NCBI GenBank assembly: GCA_002633005.1
Contig: NMRA01000018.1
Coordinates: 947,888 to 1,011,887, forward strand
Direction: 5' to 3'
DNA from: Phoronis australis
Taxonomy: Eukaryota > Phoronida > Phoronidae
Length of the DNA stretch: 64,000 nucleotides
Part shown: in pieces, positions 25,824 to 36,641 of the stretch
Position numbering within the stretch: position 1 is the stretch's first letter
How the letters are laid out: every line of letters begins with the position of its first letter
Position numbers and translations under genes: made by a program
Notes under the pieces: model-generated
Seen by the model: only the letters and a program-made list of their open reading frames with translations
What the model was told of the DNA's origin: nothing
Database searches by the model: none

Positions 25824-25848
25824 ATATCTTATGTGTCAATTGTCATTT
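25783..25848. repeat. Perfect inverted repeat, 23-bp arms, at the retroelement 5' junction
   Basis: Arms 25783-25805 and 25826-25848 are exact reverse complements around a 20-base spacer. The spacer contains a third partial copy (ATCTTAT), allowing an alternative fold. It sits where the retrotransposon coding sequence stops, so it may mark the truncation or insertion junction. Confidence 0.9.
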
Positions 25849-26155
25849 TGTGTTTGATTTTACTTTATTTCTGTTTTTGTTGACAAAGGAAGTTACTACA
25901 TCCGAAAATTTCAAATTTCAGCTGATCCATTCTTGTTGTTTTATTTACCGATTTATATTCTTCATTTCATGAAACAATAGTATCCTTGGGAGGATCTGGA
26001 TCGCCTTATTTAGTTTCAGATATATTTTCTACGTTATGACATTTGCGAGTATGCGAAAAACGCTCTCGTGAAAATGTTATTCAGCTTATGATTTTAGTAT
26101 CAAACTGCGAAGAAAATGAAGAGTATTCACTAAAAGCATTTTTAAATATTGAGGC
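25849..26155. other. Short intergenic, probable promoter and 5' UTR of the PG-repeat gene
   Basis: AT-rich. An in-frame stop (TGA) lies two codons before the ATG at 26156. No core promoter motif is obvious. Confidence 0.4.
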
Positions 26156-27796
26156 ATGACTGGGAAGAAATTCAAAGGAGCTCCGTTTCTAACGCAAAAA
26201 GAACGCTTCGACTTAGTAGGAATTCATCCAAATCGTAAGCCTCCGGGGTCGAGCTGTTATGTAACTGACTGCAGAACGCTTCCACAGAAAAAAAGAACAG
26301 TGCGATTTAAAATGTCATCAAGAGATAGAAATCCGTTGCGAAACAAAATTGAAGAGAAAATTGCAATTACTGAGCCGTGGAAACGAGCTCTCCATGACAA
26401 GGTGTTAGCCAAATTCCCCACGCTGTTATTCCGCGGTCAGCACAGAGCGCGGGCTATTTTAGTAAGAATTTTCGTTTTTTTGTTTCACACTCTTTCCGTC
26501 CTCACAGTTTGCAAATGAAATAGATTCACACGCTTTGTGTTACACGAGATGTCTACTTTTACAAAAAATAGGCTGCCGAGACTTCTGTAATGAAGCGTTG
26601 AAAAAGATCTTCTGATTGAATTCATTTGCATTTTATTAACGGTCTTTAAAGGGCAAGTTTTTGGAAAACCTCAGTCAAAAATTAAGGCATGTTATTTGTT
26701 AAAGTAAGAGAACATGAGAAAATGCCAGTAACAATGCCTGGCCTCTATGTATCTGGGCATGTGTATACAATCATTAATTTTGAGTAGAAAAGGCTATAAC
26801 ATGTTGTTCACTAAATGTTAGACGATGTAGATGTAATGATAATATACACTCAAGTTTGTTGCATTAACTTTCCTTTAGGCTAGTAAAGGTGGTCCGGGGA
26901 GTTACGAGTACAAAGATTTTATTCAGGACGCTAATTCAAAACCCGGCAGTAACCGTGGAATTTGTGCGACGCTTTCCCAAAGATTTGCGATTGATACCAG
27001 GTTAACAGTCCCAGGTCCTGGAACTTACGGCATAAAAGGAATTCCTGCTGCAGAGGTCGAAGAGAAGAACAGGAGATCTAAAGGCAACATAACCATAATG
27101 CAAGGGGCCTCTGGTGATAGGAGTCTTCCGGCTACGGGATGTCACATTGGTCCGGGTACGTACAATCCAAAATTCACAAAGGAAGACAACAAAATGATTG
27201 CTTGGAGAAACCCTCATGATATATACTCGCCCAGCTACGAGGACACTGAAAAGAGTAGCGACGGCAAAGGGCCTAAGACATGGCCTGGAAAATACGATAT
27301 AAGGTCTTTCACTGACGACCTTGTCGACAAGCATGGGGTGCAAAAGGGCAGATTTTCCAAGAATGCCGAACAACACCCGAAGAAAGGTGTTAGGATTTAT
27401 TGCAACACCTTGGCTCAGTGCCCTAAAGATCTTGCGTTTCCCGGACCCGGTGCTTACGAGCCTCAGTTCACCTTTTCGAAGCCAGCATCTGTGAAACCAC
27501 CACCATTCCTGTTAGAGACGAGACGTGACGACAAGTGTTCGCATGCATTCTTCGTCGGTCGCATGATTACCCCGCTTGGCCCAGGTCGGTATGATAAGGA
27601 CCGATGGCAGAAGCAACAGCATAAGAACGGACACTGCAGTATTTTCAAATCCACTACGGCAAGAGATATGAAGGCATGGGAGAAAGCTTTATTTGAGACG
27701 CGTTTCCAAGGAAACGCCCACAGATTTGAAAATCACAAACACAACGTTCCCGTACGTTTCTCGCTTTCGAAATGTAATTCTGTTAGGATTCAGTGA
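26156..27796 (+). CDS. CIMAP2: CIMAP2/LEXM-like sperm-tail PG-rich repeat (ciliary microtubule-associated) protein
   Basis: Two exons: 26156-26461 (102 codons, donor GTAAGA) and 26879-27796 (acceptor CCTTTAG), phase 0, giving 407 residues. The start follows an in-frame stop. Pro-Gly-rich repeats of the SHIPPO/STPG type lie at about residues 107 (GPGSY), 147 (PGPGTY), 193 (GPGTY), 238 (PGKY), 290 (PGPGAY) and 336 (GPGRY). Such proteins bind the axonemal microtubules of cilia and sperm tails. The N-terminal KGAPF-x-TQ-x-ERFD followed by GIHPN is what points to the LEXM/CIMAP2 subfamily, from memory. An alternative end uses a donor at 27752 and acceptor before 27867 to add a 10-residue exon ending at 27899 (403 residues); both ends are in frame. 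Family confidence is high, the exact orthologue moderate. Confidence 0.78.
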
Positions 27797-27866
27797 CCAT
27801 GTGTCACTATTCGTGGACTACAGATTTCAAAGAAACTTGTTTTATTTTCTCGGCGATGTTATGCAG

Positions 27867-27899
27867 ACGCAAGACAAGCACGCAGCCTTCCGGATGTAA
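27867..27899 (+). CDS. CIMAP2: Possible alternative terminal exon of the PG-repeat gene
   Basis: If the GT at 27752 (CCC|GTACGT, phase 0) is used, the acceptor ATGCAG ending at 27866 joins in frame to TQDKHAAFRM and a stop. The implied intron is 115 bp with a weak pyrimidine tract. Transcripts would decide between this and read-through to 27796. Confidence 0.35.
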   Translation, partial: TQDKHAAFRM

Positions 27900-28019
27900 T
27901 TCTTTAGTCGAAACTGAATTTGAAATTATGGCATTTTCCATTATGCTTTCATGAGAACCCAAGAAAATGACATTTCATTCTGTGTTCGGGTACCTTATGG
28001 TTTACGTAGATGACTGTCA

Positions 28020-28260
28020 AGTTCTACTTTCCTGGCACTAGCTCAGAAGCTCAAATCCGAGTCTAAACTTGAAAGCCGGCGTTACTCGAAATTGAGTTCT
28101 TACTAGAGTTTGTAGATCCAACCAAGGGGTCATCAAGTGCGAAATTAGACTAACATGCTCATCTGCGTAATTAAGCCACAATTTACTCGACACAGTGGCA
28201 GAACAATAGAAACTTATCTTGAGCATTAAAGTACGAGCAGAAAATGTCAACAAGATAGTC
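28020..28260. repeat. Diverged copy of the 11.3 kb foldback element interior
   Basis: Shares ACTCGAAATTGAGTT, ACTAGAGTTTGTAG and a similar order of smaller blocks with 11.45-11.64 kb, in the same orientation. Borders are uncertain. Confidence 0.5.
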
Positions 28261-31200
28261 GATTACGAAGATAAGACCCAGGGTGCTGTGACCGGTTTCA
28301 TAAAACAGTTGCAATAGGGACTCGGCTATGGTTCTCTATATTTGCAGCCGCGACTCATTAACCATATATTTTCTATAACTTAATCTTAATAGTTTCCTCT
28401 TTTGCTTGTGTTATTGCATTAGACCCATGCTTTATGTCGAAAAACGAGTTTTGATTCAGGTCACTAACCGATATAAAATTCGTCTTGCCTTACACTGTTC
28501 TTTTGGTCAGAAGTGATATCTGGGCTCGAGAAGCACGCTGTATGAGCTGCGCTATCACTCAGACATTACGGTGTAGCACAGAGAAACGGCTGATGCCAAG
28601 ACTGGCCAGATAATTTGTCTCTTGAGCTGAGGAACATAAAACTAGATGACGTTGCAGGGATCTACTTGTTGTTTCCCTAAACTCTTCTAAAAACACCTCG
28701 CTTGCGGTGCAACGATTTTGAAAATTCGACGACGGGTGACAACTGCTTTTGAATTTCGAGAACAGTTACGATGGCTAGTTGCTTTTATTGTTATTCTTGA
28801 AACTTGTACGTTTTTACAGGCACACAGAGTTTACAATCGCATTGTTAACAATTTTAAAAGTCGTGTACAGTACACGTTGACCAGGTCGTCCGGCACCCGT
28901 GATTCATTGATACATCGACAGACGAGCTGAAACAAAGAGGTTAATCTTACCACGTTTCAACATTCCAGCCGTGTTTAAACTGACAGCGCACGATTCACAT
29001 TATGAGAACTGACAGTTATTTTTTCAGACCAAATTCATGAAATGTCAGGTCTCGCCGTGACCTGAAATTTTACCAACTAAGTCTCATTGAAGACATCACG
29101 AACTTTCAATTCTTTCCAAGGCCAGACATCGCGCTTATTTCGACTAAGGAACAATTTGGGACCAATATCATTAAAAAATGTTGCAGGAGTGATACCAAAA
29201 TAGCATCGGACATGGGCAGGCCACAGGTCAGGCCCATTGTACAAAACACCTGCATTACAACTCATGAGAACCCACTTATGTAAATATAGTCATTTGATTC
29301 TTCCAGAGAATGGTTTCAGAACTCCGTCGCCAAGTAGGTCACACTCATCTGCTACGGATGCTCGGTAACGTTGAAACAAGTTGGTGTCCACAGATGGCAG
29401 CGTCCACAACCACCACTGCTTTCGCTTGTCTGGTCATTTCACTTAACCTTCAACCCAGACGGATCAGTGATTCCCCAGAGTACGTCTGGTCATCTCACTT
29501 TCACTTTTGGAAAGATCCAGTGACTCCCCAAAACAATTGTCCGCGTCAGAAGTTGCTTCAACACACTGTGTGTAGAATCCCTAAAATGAGGGTAACACGA
29601 TAAACGTCCAGACAAACGCCCGTCGCCGAGAAGGCTACATTCCTATGTCATTCATACTAGGTATTTCATAGACGTAGGTTGCCTAAATCAAAACTTGTTT
29701 TTAGCAAAAGGCAATGATTAAATGCTGTTGAAAACTAAGGCCGTATATTTTCAATGGAAATGGACTGGAGTCTTTCAATTAGGAATCTTGAATTAAAGGC
29801 CAAGAATTCAATACCAAGTTTAGTCTCCCCCTGTTATGAAATCTAAAATTTGACGTTGCAATGAAGATAAAATGTCAGAAAAACGACAATCACTGTTTTT
29901 TGTGCGTTGAAAATTTAAGGACTGTTTCGTGCAACCATGCTCTGGTCTCTCAACTCCTGCTACGAACGAGTAGATCACATTTACTACATGCAGCAAGCGT
30001 GGTACGTTCAATCTGGGAGTGACTCGGCGTCATGAAGTGGTGCAATAATGAAAGTTAACCAGAGCATAACTTTCAGATGCAGTGCAACCCGGCCCAAGAA
30101 TCAGAAGATTGGGTTGGATGTAGTTAGCTTTCTGCTGTAAACCCGCTTTCCGTGAAAATGACTTTTGATTTAAACTGCTAACCGTTATAAAATTACTGGT
30201 CTCAACTCATAATTCCAAGCTCAGATGAGATGTAATAGATAAGCTTGTGACAGTTACTGCTTGAGATGAGGCTCAACAGGCGGATTGGCGCGCATTTTAT
30301 GCTCCAAACATGGTCTCGAGTAGTAACTGTCACGTCTTTCCTGTAAGCACTGTAATCTTGTTTCATTATCTAAACCAGGAACGTGTGTCCAGTTTTATAG
30401 AGGCAGGCTGCCTAAATGAAAAGTTTGCTACTTTGACGAAAGCAACGATGGGTTTTAGCAGTTAAAATTATTTCCTGGGGATGTCCCGATTAAGTCCAGG
30501 AAGCTTCTGACTCTGAATTAGTGGCGTACGTTACATGCGCGCACCAACGGGGCTCACCTCATTTGGCGACTAAGTGGGCAAAATGGTCCGCCTTAGAGAA
30601 ACAAAAAGTCCGAAAAAGTAGAAAATGATACAAAAGTCCACTAAAAAGGTCGGAATTCGGCGAATGCACAATTCATAGCTCTGAACGTGCCCCGTTCTTC
30701 TTTTAGTAAAAAGGTCCACAGGCTCAAAAGTTCGAGCCCCCCCCCCTCCTTTTTGGCTGGGTGCGCGCATGCCTTAAAGGTGGCGGGAGGCAATCCGCCC
30801 CAGGTGGCACTTTTTAGGGCCCGGGTGCCACCCTAAACTATCACGCCCTTGTCAACAGCTAAAAATGACAAAAACGCAGCACTTTTACCTTACGCAGACT
30901 TTTGGAAATAGTTCTAATTCATTGATTGCCACCCGCGACATCATCCGTGGCTCTACCGCTGATGGTACTGAACACATAACGGGTTGGGTAACACGTATAA
31001 GTGCGGGTTTTGGTGGCAAAGGTTTGGCAACAATTTATTACGTGTTGTGACCATAATTTTCAACTGTCACTCCTTAGATTGTAGCAATTAACCCACGCAT
31101 TATCACATGGTCAACAGAGTCATTTCCAACGTTGCTGTCTTCAGTTGTACAAGCCTTACTTCACGCTCAATATTCTAAATGCTAGAACTGGGGAATACAC

Positions 31201-31922
31201 AGCGGAAATGTGGTCCAGCGGCTTTCAGCAAAGGAAAGCTAAACATACAAAAACTGATATGATTGAAAAATTGTGGACTAATTTTTGAAATGTATTTAGG
31301 CAAGTGAATGCCAAGGAGAAAGTCTTCGAAAATATTAAATTAGAATTGGAAAGTGGTGACGAATCCAGATTGGACGATGGGGCTGAAGAGAAACAGTCAT
31401 AGCGAGCCAAAGACTACATGTTCATTAAATCAAAGCTTTTTCAGTAACATATCAGCATAGGATAGTCCACTGTCGAGGCTACCCTCATATAGTGCGACCC
31501 ACCCTGGAGCAGTGGTAATTTTAGAACTTATGACAATGTTACCTCAGTATGATTAGGTCTTGAAAGAGAATTTGGCGAGACTGGAGCAGTCTGAGATGAG
31601 ACCTTCAGTTAATCCCATCTATCTCCTAAGATACAAAATGAATTAATTAGCGTGCTGGCGGATCATGTCGCAAATATACTGAACGAAATTCAGTCAATCA
31701 AAACTACAAAATAATGTTCCACAGTACATATGACAAATCCGACACAAATTAAATGTCGGTAATCATCAGATACGTGAAAATTGACGGGTGTATTCTTGAG
31801 AATAGGTTCGCCATTGGTCTCTAGAGGCATCGATGGTCCCTCCGTTGCCATCCCATACATAAGAGGAGTGTTTGAAAGCCTACAACATACTTACAGAACA
31901 CACGGAATTTCTTCTTACATGA
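28261..31922. other. Intergenic, old repeats, no firm gene
   Basis: A direct repeat of about 90 bp (29.67-29.76 and 30.40-30.48 kb, both with GGTTGCCTAAAT-like starts) is present. A G/C-run-rich stretch at about 30.55-30.85 kb resembles an old interspersed element. A possible isolated exon at 31300-31402 is listed separately. Other ORFs are unsupported. Confidence 0.45.
31300..31402 (+). other. Possible isolated terminal exon or gene fragment
   Basis: After a plausible acceptor (TGTATTTAG) there are 33 codons with a charged, coding-like composition (starting QVNAKEKVFENIK, ending GAEEKQS) and a stop. No upstream partner exon and no protein family were recognised, so it may be a decayed gene piece or chance. 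Confidence 0.2.
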
Positions 31923-32381
31923 AACCTACCAATTAACACCCTCCTTTCCCTACTAGTCAGACCCAAAGACCCAACCCCGATGGCTAAACAATGTGGGGTC
32001 ACATACCAACTGAAATGTGACCAGGATCCCAACCACACCTACATTGGAGAAACCAAGAGACCGTTCCTTACCAGATTCAAGGAAAATCAGAAACTAAACA
32101 GACCAGCAGCTGTGGGGGAACACGTTGGCGATTGGGCATTCCATATCTTTTGCGTCATCCAGGATCCTAGCAAAAGAACAAAATTGGTATTCTCGCAAGC
32201 TCAAAAAGTCCATAAACATCAGCAGTCAGCGCCCCCTCTTGAACCGGGACCGATGTCTCCACTTAACCCCGTGTACTCCAACATTCTTTTAAATCAGCGA
32301 AAGGCGGGAAATCCCTCTTTCATTGATAAAGACTTGGCGGACCAGGTCGAGACGTCTGCAAACAACCTACCACGTCCCTAG
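31923..32381 (+). mobile_element. Penelope-like element fragment with GIY-YIG endonuclease domain
   Basis: The open frame begins after a stop at 31920; the first ATG is at 31980. It reads LLVRPKDPTP, then G-V-T-Y-x-L-x-C, then HTYIGETKRPF and RFKEN, and GEHV. This is the linker and GIY-YIG nuclease that follows the reverse transcriptase in Penelope-like elements, where it cuts the target DNA. The GIY is GVTY and the YIG is intact; the usual RxxEH is RFKEN, so His is replaced by Asn. No reverse transcriptase is seen upstream, so the copy is truncated and likely dead. Confidence 0.75.
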
Positions 32382-32484
32382 AGGTATTTTTCCAAGTATG
32401 TACTCGGACCTTTATGCAGAAATCTCTGGTAAATAACTTTTAATTGGCTTTATTCGTGTTCATCTGCATATTTTTACGTCCCTA

Positions 32485-32925
32485 TGCCCAGTTGCATGAA
32501 ACTACCAAACAGGGACTCGACTACGTTCCCTAAATCCCAGTGACGTATTTGAGTCGTTCTTTACTCACACATGTAATATTTTTTATCATTTTATTTTTTC
32601 TACGAGCTCTTCTTTGATGTAACAATATTTTCTAACAAAATAGCTAAAACTGAGCCCCTATTTCAATGAAAATAAATATGAAGGGTTAGTTAGAGTCTTA
32701 CTTACATTCGCTTAGGCGTTGGTAAATAATTATCCCCCAAATGTTAGCGTAGGAGTCGTCTCATCAATTATAATACAACGAAGAGTTGACTTTTGATTTG
32801 TATCAAAGTCAAAAATTGACTTAGTAAATGAAACTAACAGCATAAGAAAGGGCGGGCGCTCACAAGTCCATAACATTTAGAGAACAGTTGAGTCCCTATT
32901 TGGAACTGTTTCATGCAACTGGGCA
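32485..32925. mobile_element. 441-bp MITE with perfect 18-bp terminal inverted repeats
   Basis: Starts TGCCCAGTTGCATGAAAC and ends with its exact reverse complement. Imperfect pairing continues inward through CCAAACAGGGACTCGACT (left) and AGTTGAGTCCCTATTTGG (right). There is no transposase. A TA precedes the left end, but no matching duplication flanks the right. A related end (AGGGACTCGGCTA) occurs near 28.31 kb. Confidence 0.8.
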
Positions 32926-33021
32926 CTGCATGGTGTCTGAAGGCTTCAAGGCTTTCTTGTGTGCTGTTATAGTGCGTTTAGTGCCATGCACATCATAGGC
33001 GGATTTAGGGGGGCGCCCCCC

Positions 33022-33253
33022 NNNNNNNNNNNNNNNNNNNNNNNNNNNNNNNNNNNNNNNNNNNNNNNNNNNNNNNNNNNNNNNNNNNNNNNNNNNNNNN
33101 NNNNNNNNNNNNNNNNNNNNNNNNNNNNNNNNNNNNNNNNNNNNNNNNNNNNNNNNNNNNNNNNNNNNNNNNNNNNNNNNNNNNNNNNNNNNNNNNNNNN
33201 NNNNNNNNNNNNNNNNNNNNNNNNNNNNNNNNNNNNNNNNNNNNNNNNNNNNN
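33022..33253. other. Assembly gap (232 N)
   Basis: A run of N directly after a G/C homopolymer stretch; the true size is unknown. Confidence 0.99.
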
Positions 33254-33822
33254 AATTATACGGATGAAAAAACATTTAAATGTGTGCAGTTTTAGTGTTG
33301 GGGGGGGCTCAAATCCAATTTCAAGTGTCAAATTCTGAACACGGCGCATTCGTAACGGAACTATGGCTAAGTATAGGCTCTCCCGCGATATCCCAGGCGA
33401 ACGGCAGTGGCGCTGCGCACTACGACTCCTTTTCCGTCGTCTGCTCCACTGTGCAATGAAGAAAATTTACTTCATTTTTTAAAGAAAATGGAACCTGAGT
33501 GACGATGAAAAAACAGAAGCTGCTGGTAAGATGTGAATTTTAATCGAAGCCTTAGTGAATCACTCAGAAACTCGCAATTCTCTCTTTGTCAAACCTTATC
33601 TTAGGACGATTTCCAAAGCAATCCCGTCATTATTGCCAACACGAAAAACGGATTTGGTCTTTTGGGCATTTGGAGACTATTTTAAACACGACAAATTTGT
33701 TAAGAATTGATGGCACAAAATCTAAAACGTGTAATAAGCATTACAAAAAGAAGTAGGTTTCGCGCGCAAACGCTGTGGACCATAAACAAGTAGGCCTCTT
33801 AGTATGAGATTAGTAGTAAATC

Positions 33823-33890
33823 GTGGTGGTGTATTGGTAATGCACGCGCGCTCTAACCGCCAGGTCGTGAGTTCTTATCTTTGGAACTTG
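33823..33890 (+). repeat. tRNA-like segment with possible Pol III A and B boxes (SINE remnant)
   Basis: TGGTGTATTGGTAATGC followed about 35 bases later by GGTCGTGAGTTC resembles the internal promoter of a tRNA. The 5' and 3' arms do not make a good acceptor stem, so a tRNA-derived SINE fragment is likelier than a tRNA gene. Confidence 0.35.
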
Positions 33891-34124
33891 CAGTTTTTCC
33901 TGTTTGACACGTTCTTCGTTTTTTCTTGCCTTTTTTTTTCTTGGATAATACTTCAGGAATCAAGGAAAATGCTTGATTTTTAGAGGTAAAAACAGAAAAA
34001 TTTCCTGGGCGACCTCCCCCTATTCGGTGCTATGCGCATCTACAATTGTGGTTCACTTTGCGCAAATGCTTACAGCCGGACAAAATGTTGCCCCCCCCCT
34101 TGTGATATCCTAGATCCGCCACTG

Positions 34125-34383
34125 TACATGTACATGCAGTATTTCCAGTACAAACAACAGTACATTCTGCACTCTGTGCTTCACATCATGTGACTTTCCA
34201 AATTCTTAAGCCAAACTGGGGCTGAGTGGGTAGGTGCGTGGGTGAGTGAGTCTTGGCCCTGGGTGTGACCCACGCTAGGTACGCCAATGCAGTGAAATGT
34301 GTCCCTGGATCAAAGCGGCTTTTTATTTATGCACTGCTGTTCTGACTGACATAACGTCATACATAGGACGGTGTTATATTTGT
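34125..34383 (-). other. 3' flank of the ankyrin-SOCS gene
   Basis: On the minus strand an AATAAA hexamer (34322-34327) lies about 60 bases after the stop and is a candidate poly(A) signal. Confidence 0.45.
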
Positions 34384-36072
34384 TTATTCAAACAAATCAG
34401 CAACAATGGATCGCTTTAGTGAAGGTGGTAGTCGGACTTCGTTGAGCCTGTTGAGATTCCTATTGAGACACTTCCAAATTTTCACCATGCACATAAACTG
34501 CAGAGATCGCACTTGCCAGCCAATACTAAGTATAACTTTGTCCAGTCGAAGTCCTTCGTGTAAGGCATGTTGTGCGCATTTGAATGCTTCCCGACTGCTC
34601 TTTGGGTCCATGAAATCGTAAAATCCGTGAATAGTTTTAAGAGTGTCGTCATTACACCGCTCTAGTGTGCCTTTCTTCAGCCCCATGTCACTAAACAACG
34701 CAGTTGTATACACACAAGCAGGATAGTGTCCCTGCAGCGTTAATCCCTCAGGATCAGCACCGTGTTTCATGAGTAATTTCAAAATCTTGAGACCATTTTT
34801 ATAACCTGTTGCACCCAATGTGTAGCACGCATCGTGAAAAGCGTTGAATCCTCGTTTTTCATCCACGATAGATGGCGATGCTTTGTAGTCAAGCAGCAAT
34901 TTGCAACAGGTTTTCAAAGTATGCCGGGCTACTGAGCTTTCCATGGAGTGCGTTGAGAAGGAATTAAAAAGACAACTGAGGGAAGAGGTGAACAACCTCC
35001 TCCCGTGTGCTTGTAAATGAAAGTCGGAAGATGATGACAACTGCTCGTTAAAGTTTGGATCCACCTCCGCTTTTAAAAGCAAATGTAAGCATTGCACCAT
35101 TTCAGTTGCCGTAGTCTGCGCATCACCAGTCATTTCCATTACATGCTGAATACAATGCAAGAGACTATAAAGTGGGTATGTTCCGGGTGGGTCACTCGCC
35201 GTAGTGTCAATATTATGTTTGATCAGTGTTCTGGTAGTCTCAGAAAATCCTTTGGGAGGACTTAATACGTGACCGTAACCAAACGAGTACATGTAAAGAA
35301 CATGGTACATATTCATTCCACGAAAGGCTTCCCCTGAGGCCCCATGACGTAGCAAAGCATCAAGACATCTGTGTTGCGACCTTCTTAAAGATAATCGAAC
35401 AGCTTCATCCAACTGTTTTTGCGTAAATTCGTGATTTAACAATAAATTTTCAACCGACAGTGGACAGTCAAGCTCACAACCACACTCAAGGAAACTGCCA
35501 TGGTTACATTTATGATTGATGAAAAACGTTTCCACACACCGGTGGTGACCTGACATAGCAGCGAATTCAACAGGTAGAAAGGAAGACATTTTATGCTCAT
35601 TATGATTGTTGATATTGGAATCATTGTGGTCTGTTTCGCAACCAATTCCAAGTTTAGCAATAGAACAGGCACGTGGAAAGCACACAGGCCCACGTCGAAA
35701 GTAATCTCTTGGCCTTTCCTGAATCAAAATGGTGACAATTGACACGAATCCTAAATGGCAAGCCAAGTGCAGGTAATAATTACATTTCGGATCATGATCT
35801 TTAAACCAGCCCTTAAGAAAAATAAGTCGCACGGCCTCAGAGTTGCTCGAGACGATTGCATGGTGAAGAATATCAAAACCACTGTCATCGACAACATACG
35901 GGGAGGAGCAACGACTAAGCATTTGATAAATCAAATCAAAAGAGTCTTCTTCAAGTGCTCTTTTGTACGCACGGAAATCGAACAGTCTGCTCTGATTCAA
36001 CAAACTGTGGGGTTTGTAGTCACCGTCGTCGTCACTATGATAAGATGTTGGCGTCGCCTTCGGAGATGTCAT
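34384..36072 (-). CDS. Ankyrin repeat protein with C-terminal SOCS box (ASB-like), intronless
   Basis: 562 residues from the first ATG (36072); an in-frame stop lies upstream, near 36115. At least five ankyrin-like units can be seen, for example around GFDILHHAIVSSNSEAVRLI, YYLHLACHLGFVSIVTILI, PVEFAAMSGHHRCVETFF and HDACYTLG to LKLLMKHGADPEG. The last 40 residues (SLQFMCMVKIWKCL, then VRLPPSLKRSIV) fit a SOCS box: the BC box SLQxxCxxxI and a following LPPxLK. ASB proteins use ankyrin repeats to hold a substrate and the SOCS box to recruit elongin B/C and Cullin 5 for ubiquitination. By inference this is such an adaptor; its substrate is unknown. Several Cys- and His-rich insertions interrupt the repeats. 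Vertebrate ASB genes usually have introns, so an intronless copy suggests retroposition or lineage-specific expansion. Confidence 0.8.
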   Translation of the reverse strand: MTSPKATPTSYHSDDDGDYKPHSLLNQSRLFDFRAYKRALEEDSFDLIYQMLSRCSSPYVVDDSGFDILHHAIVSSNSEAVRLIFLKGWFKDHDPKCNYYLHLACHLGFVSIVTILIQERPRDYFRRGPVCFPRACSIAKLGIGCETDHNDSNINNHNEHKMSSFLPVEFAAMSGHHRCVETFFINHKCNHGSFLECGCELDCPLSVENLLLNHEFTQKQLDEAVRLSLRRSQHRCLDALLRHGASGEAFRGMNMYHVLYMYSFGYGHVLSPPKGFSETTRTLIKHNIDTTASDPPGTYPLYSLLHCIQHVMEMTGDAQTTATEMVQCLHLLLKAEVDPNFNEQLSSSSDFHLQAHGRRLFTSSLSCLFNSFSTHSMESSVARHTLKTCCKLLLDYKASPSIVDEKRGFNAFHDACYTLGATGYKNGLKILKLLMKHGADPEGLTLQGHYPACVYTTALFSDMGLKKGTLERCNDDTLKTIHGFYDFMDPKSSREAFKCAQHALHEGLRLDKVILSIGWQVRSLQFMCMVKIWKCLNRNLNRLNEVRLPPSLKRSIVADLFE

Positions 36073-36641
36073 TTCCACGACCTGTGCGATTCCGTCAATT
36101 ATCAAAGATGCTTATACCTGCACTTCCTTGGTTGAGTTCATTTAACCTACCTATGAGATGAGTGCGCCACTGATAATCAACCGTCCAACTCACTCACGGC
36201 AGTGCATCGTTTCCCCATTTCTAAAGGTTTATAAACGAGACGTCGAGCTACACAGTGCAATTTCATAACTGAGCCTATGTTTCTGATCACTGATCTCATA
36301 CATTGGTTTTAATGATACCTCACGGTGACGGCACAAACGAGTCGTGTGACACTACTCCTCGCTCTTATGTACTAAGTCACGGTCTAAGAGTAAGTATGTT
36401 ACACCAGCCACTAGCTGCAGTGCACTCACATTGCAGCGGCTTCAGACAGGGCCCAACTTCTCAGTGTTTGTCTCCACTTTAGCAATAAACGATGTAGAAA
36501 AGTATTTTACAAATGTATAGCATTCAACACATTAAATCCAAAGGATTACGACCCCTGACCTATGCCCGGAGTGGTCAGTTGTCGCTGTTCACAGACACAG
36601 TTACTACTAGTTAGGCACTGCAGTCGGTGACTTCGCGATCT
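36073..36641. other. Region upstream of the ankyrin-SOCS gene
   Basis: No ORF of note. It should contain the promoter and 5' UTR of the minus-strand ankyrin-SOCS gene. On the minus strand ATCGCACAG precedes GTCGTGGAAATG, so a short non-coding 5' exon cannot be excluded. Confidence 0.4.

Larger units (their letters stand above)
32994..34124. mobile_element. hAT-like repeat pair enclosing an assembly gap
   Basis: Left end CATAGGCGGATTTAGG (32994) and right end CCTAGATCCGCCACTG (34124) are related to the termini of the 3.36 kb element and face each other, each next to a G or C run. No target duplication is visible, so these may be two remnants rather than one element. The interior holds 232 N and a tRNA-like segment. 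Confidence 0.45.

Noticed and set aside
32959-33349. ORFs of about 100 codons around 33 kb
   Set aside because: They consist almost wholly of N-derived residues.
34384-36105. Start of the ankyrin-SOCS protein at 36105
   Set aside because: The codon there is TTG; the first ATG is at 36072.
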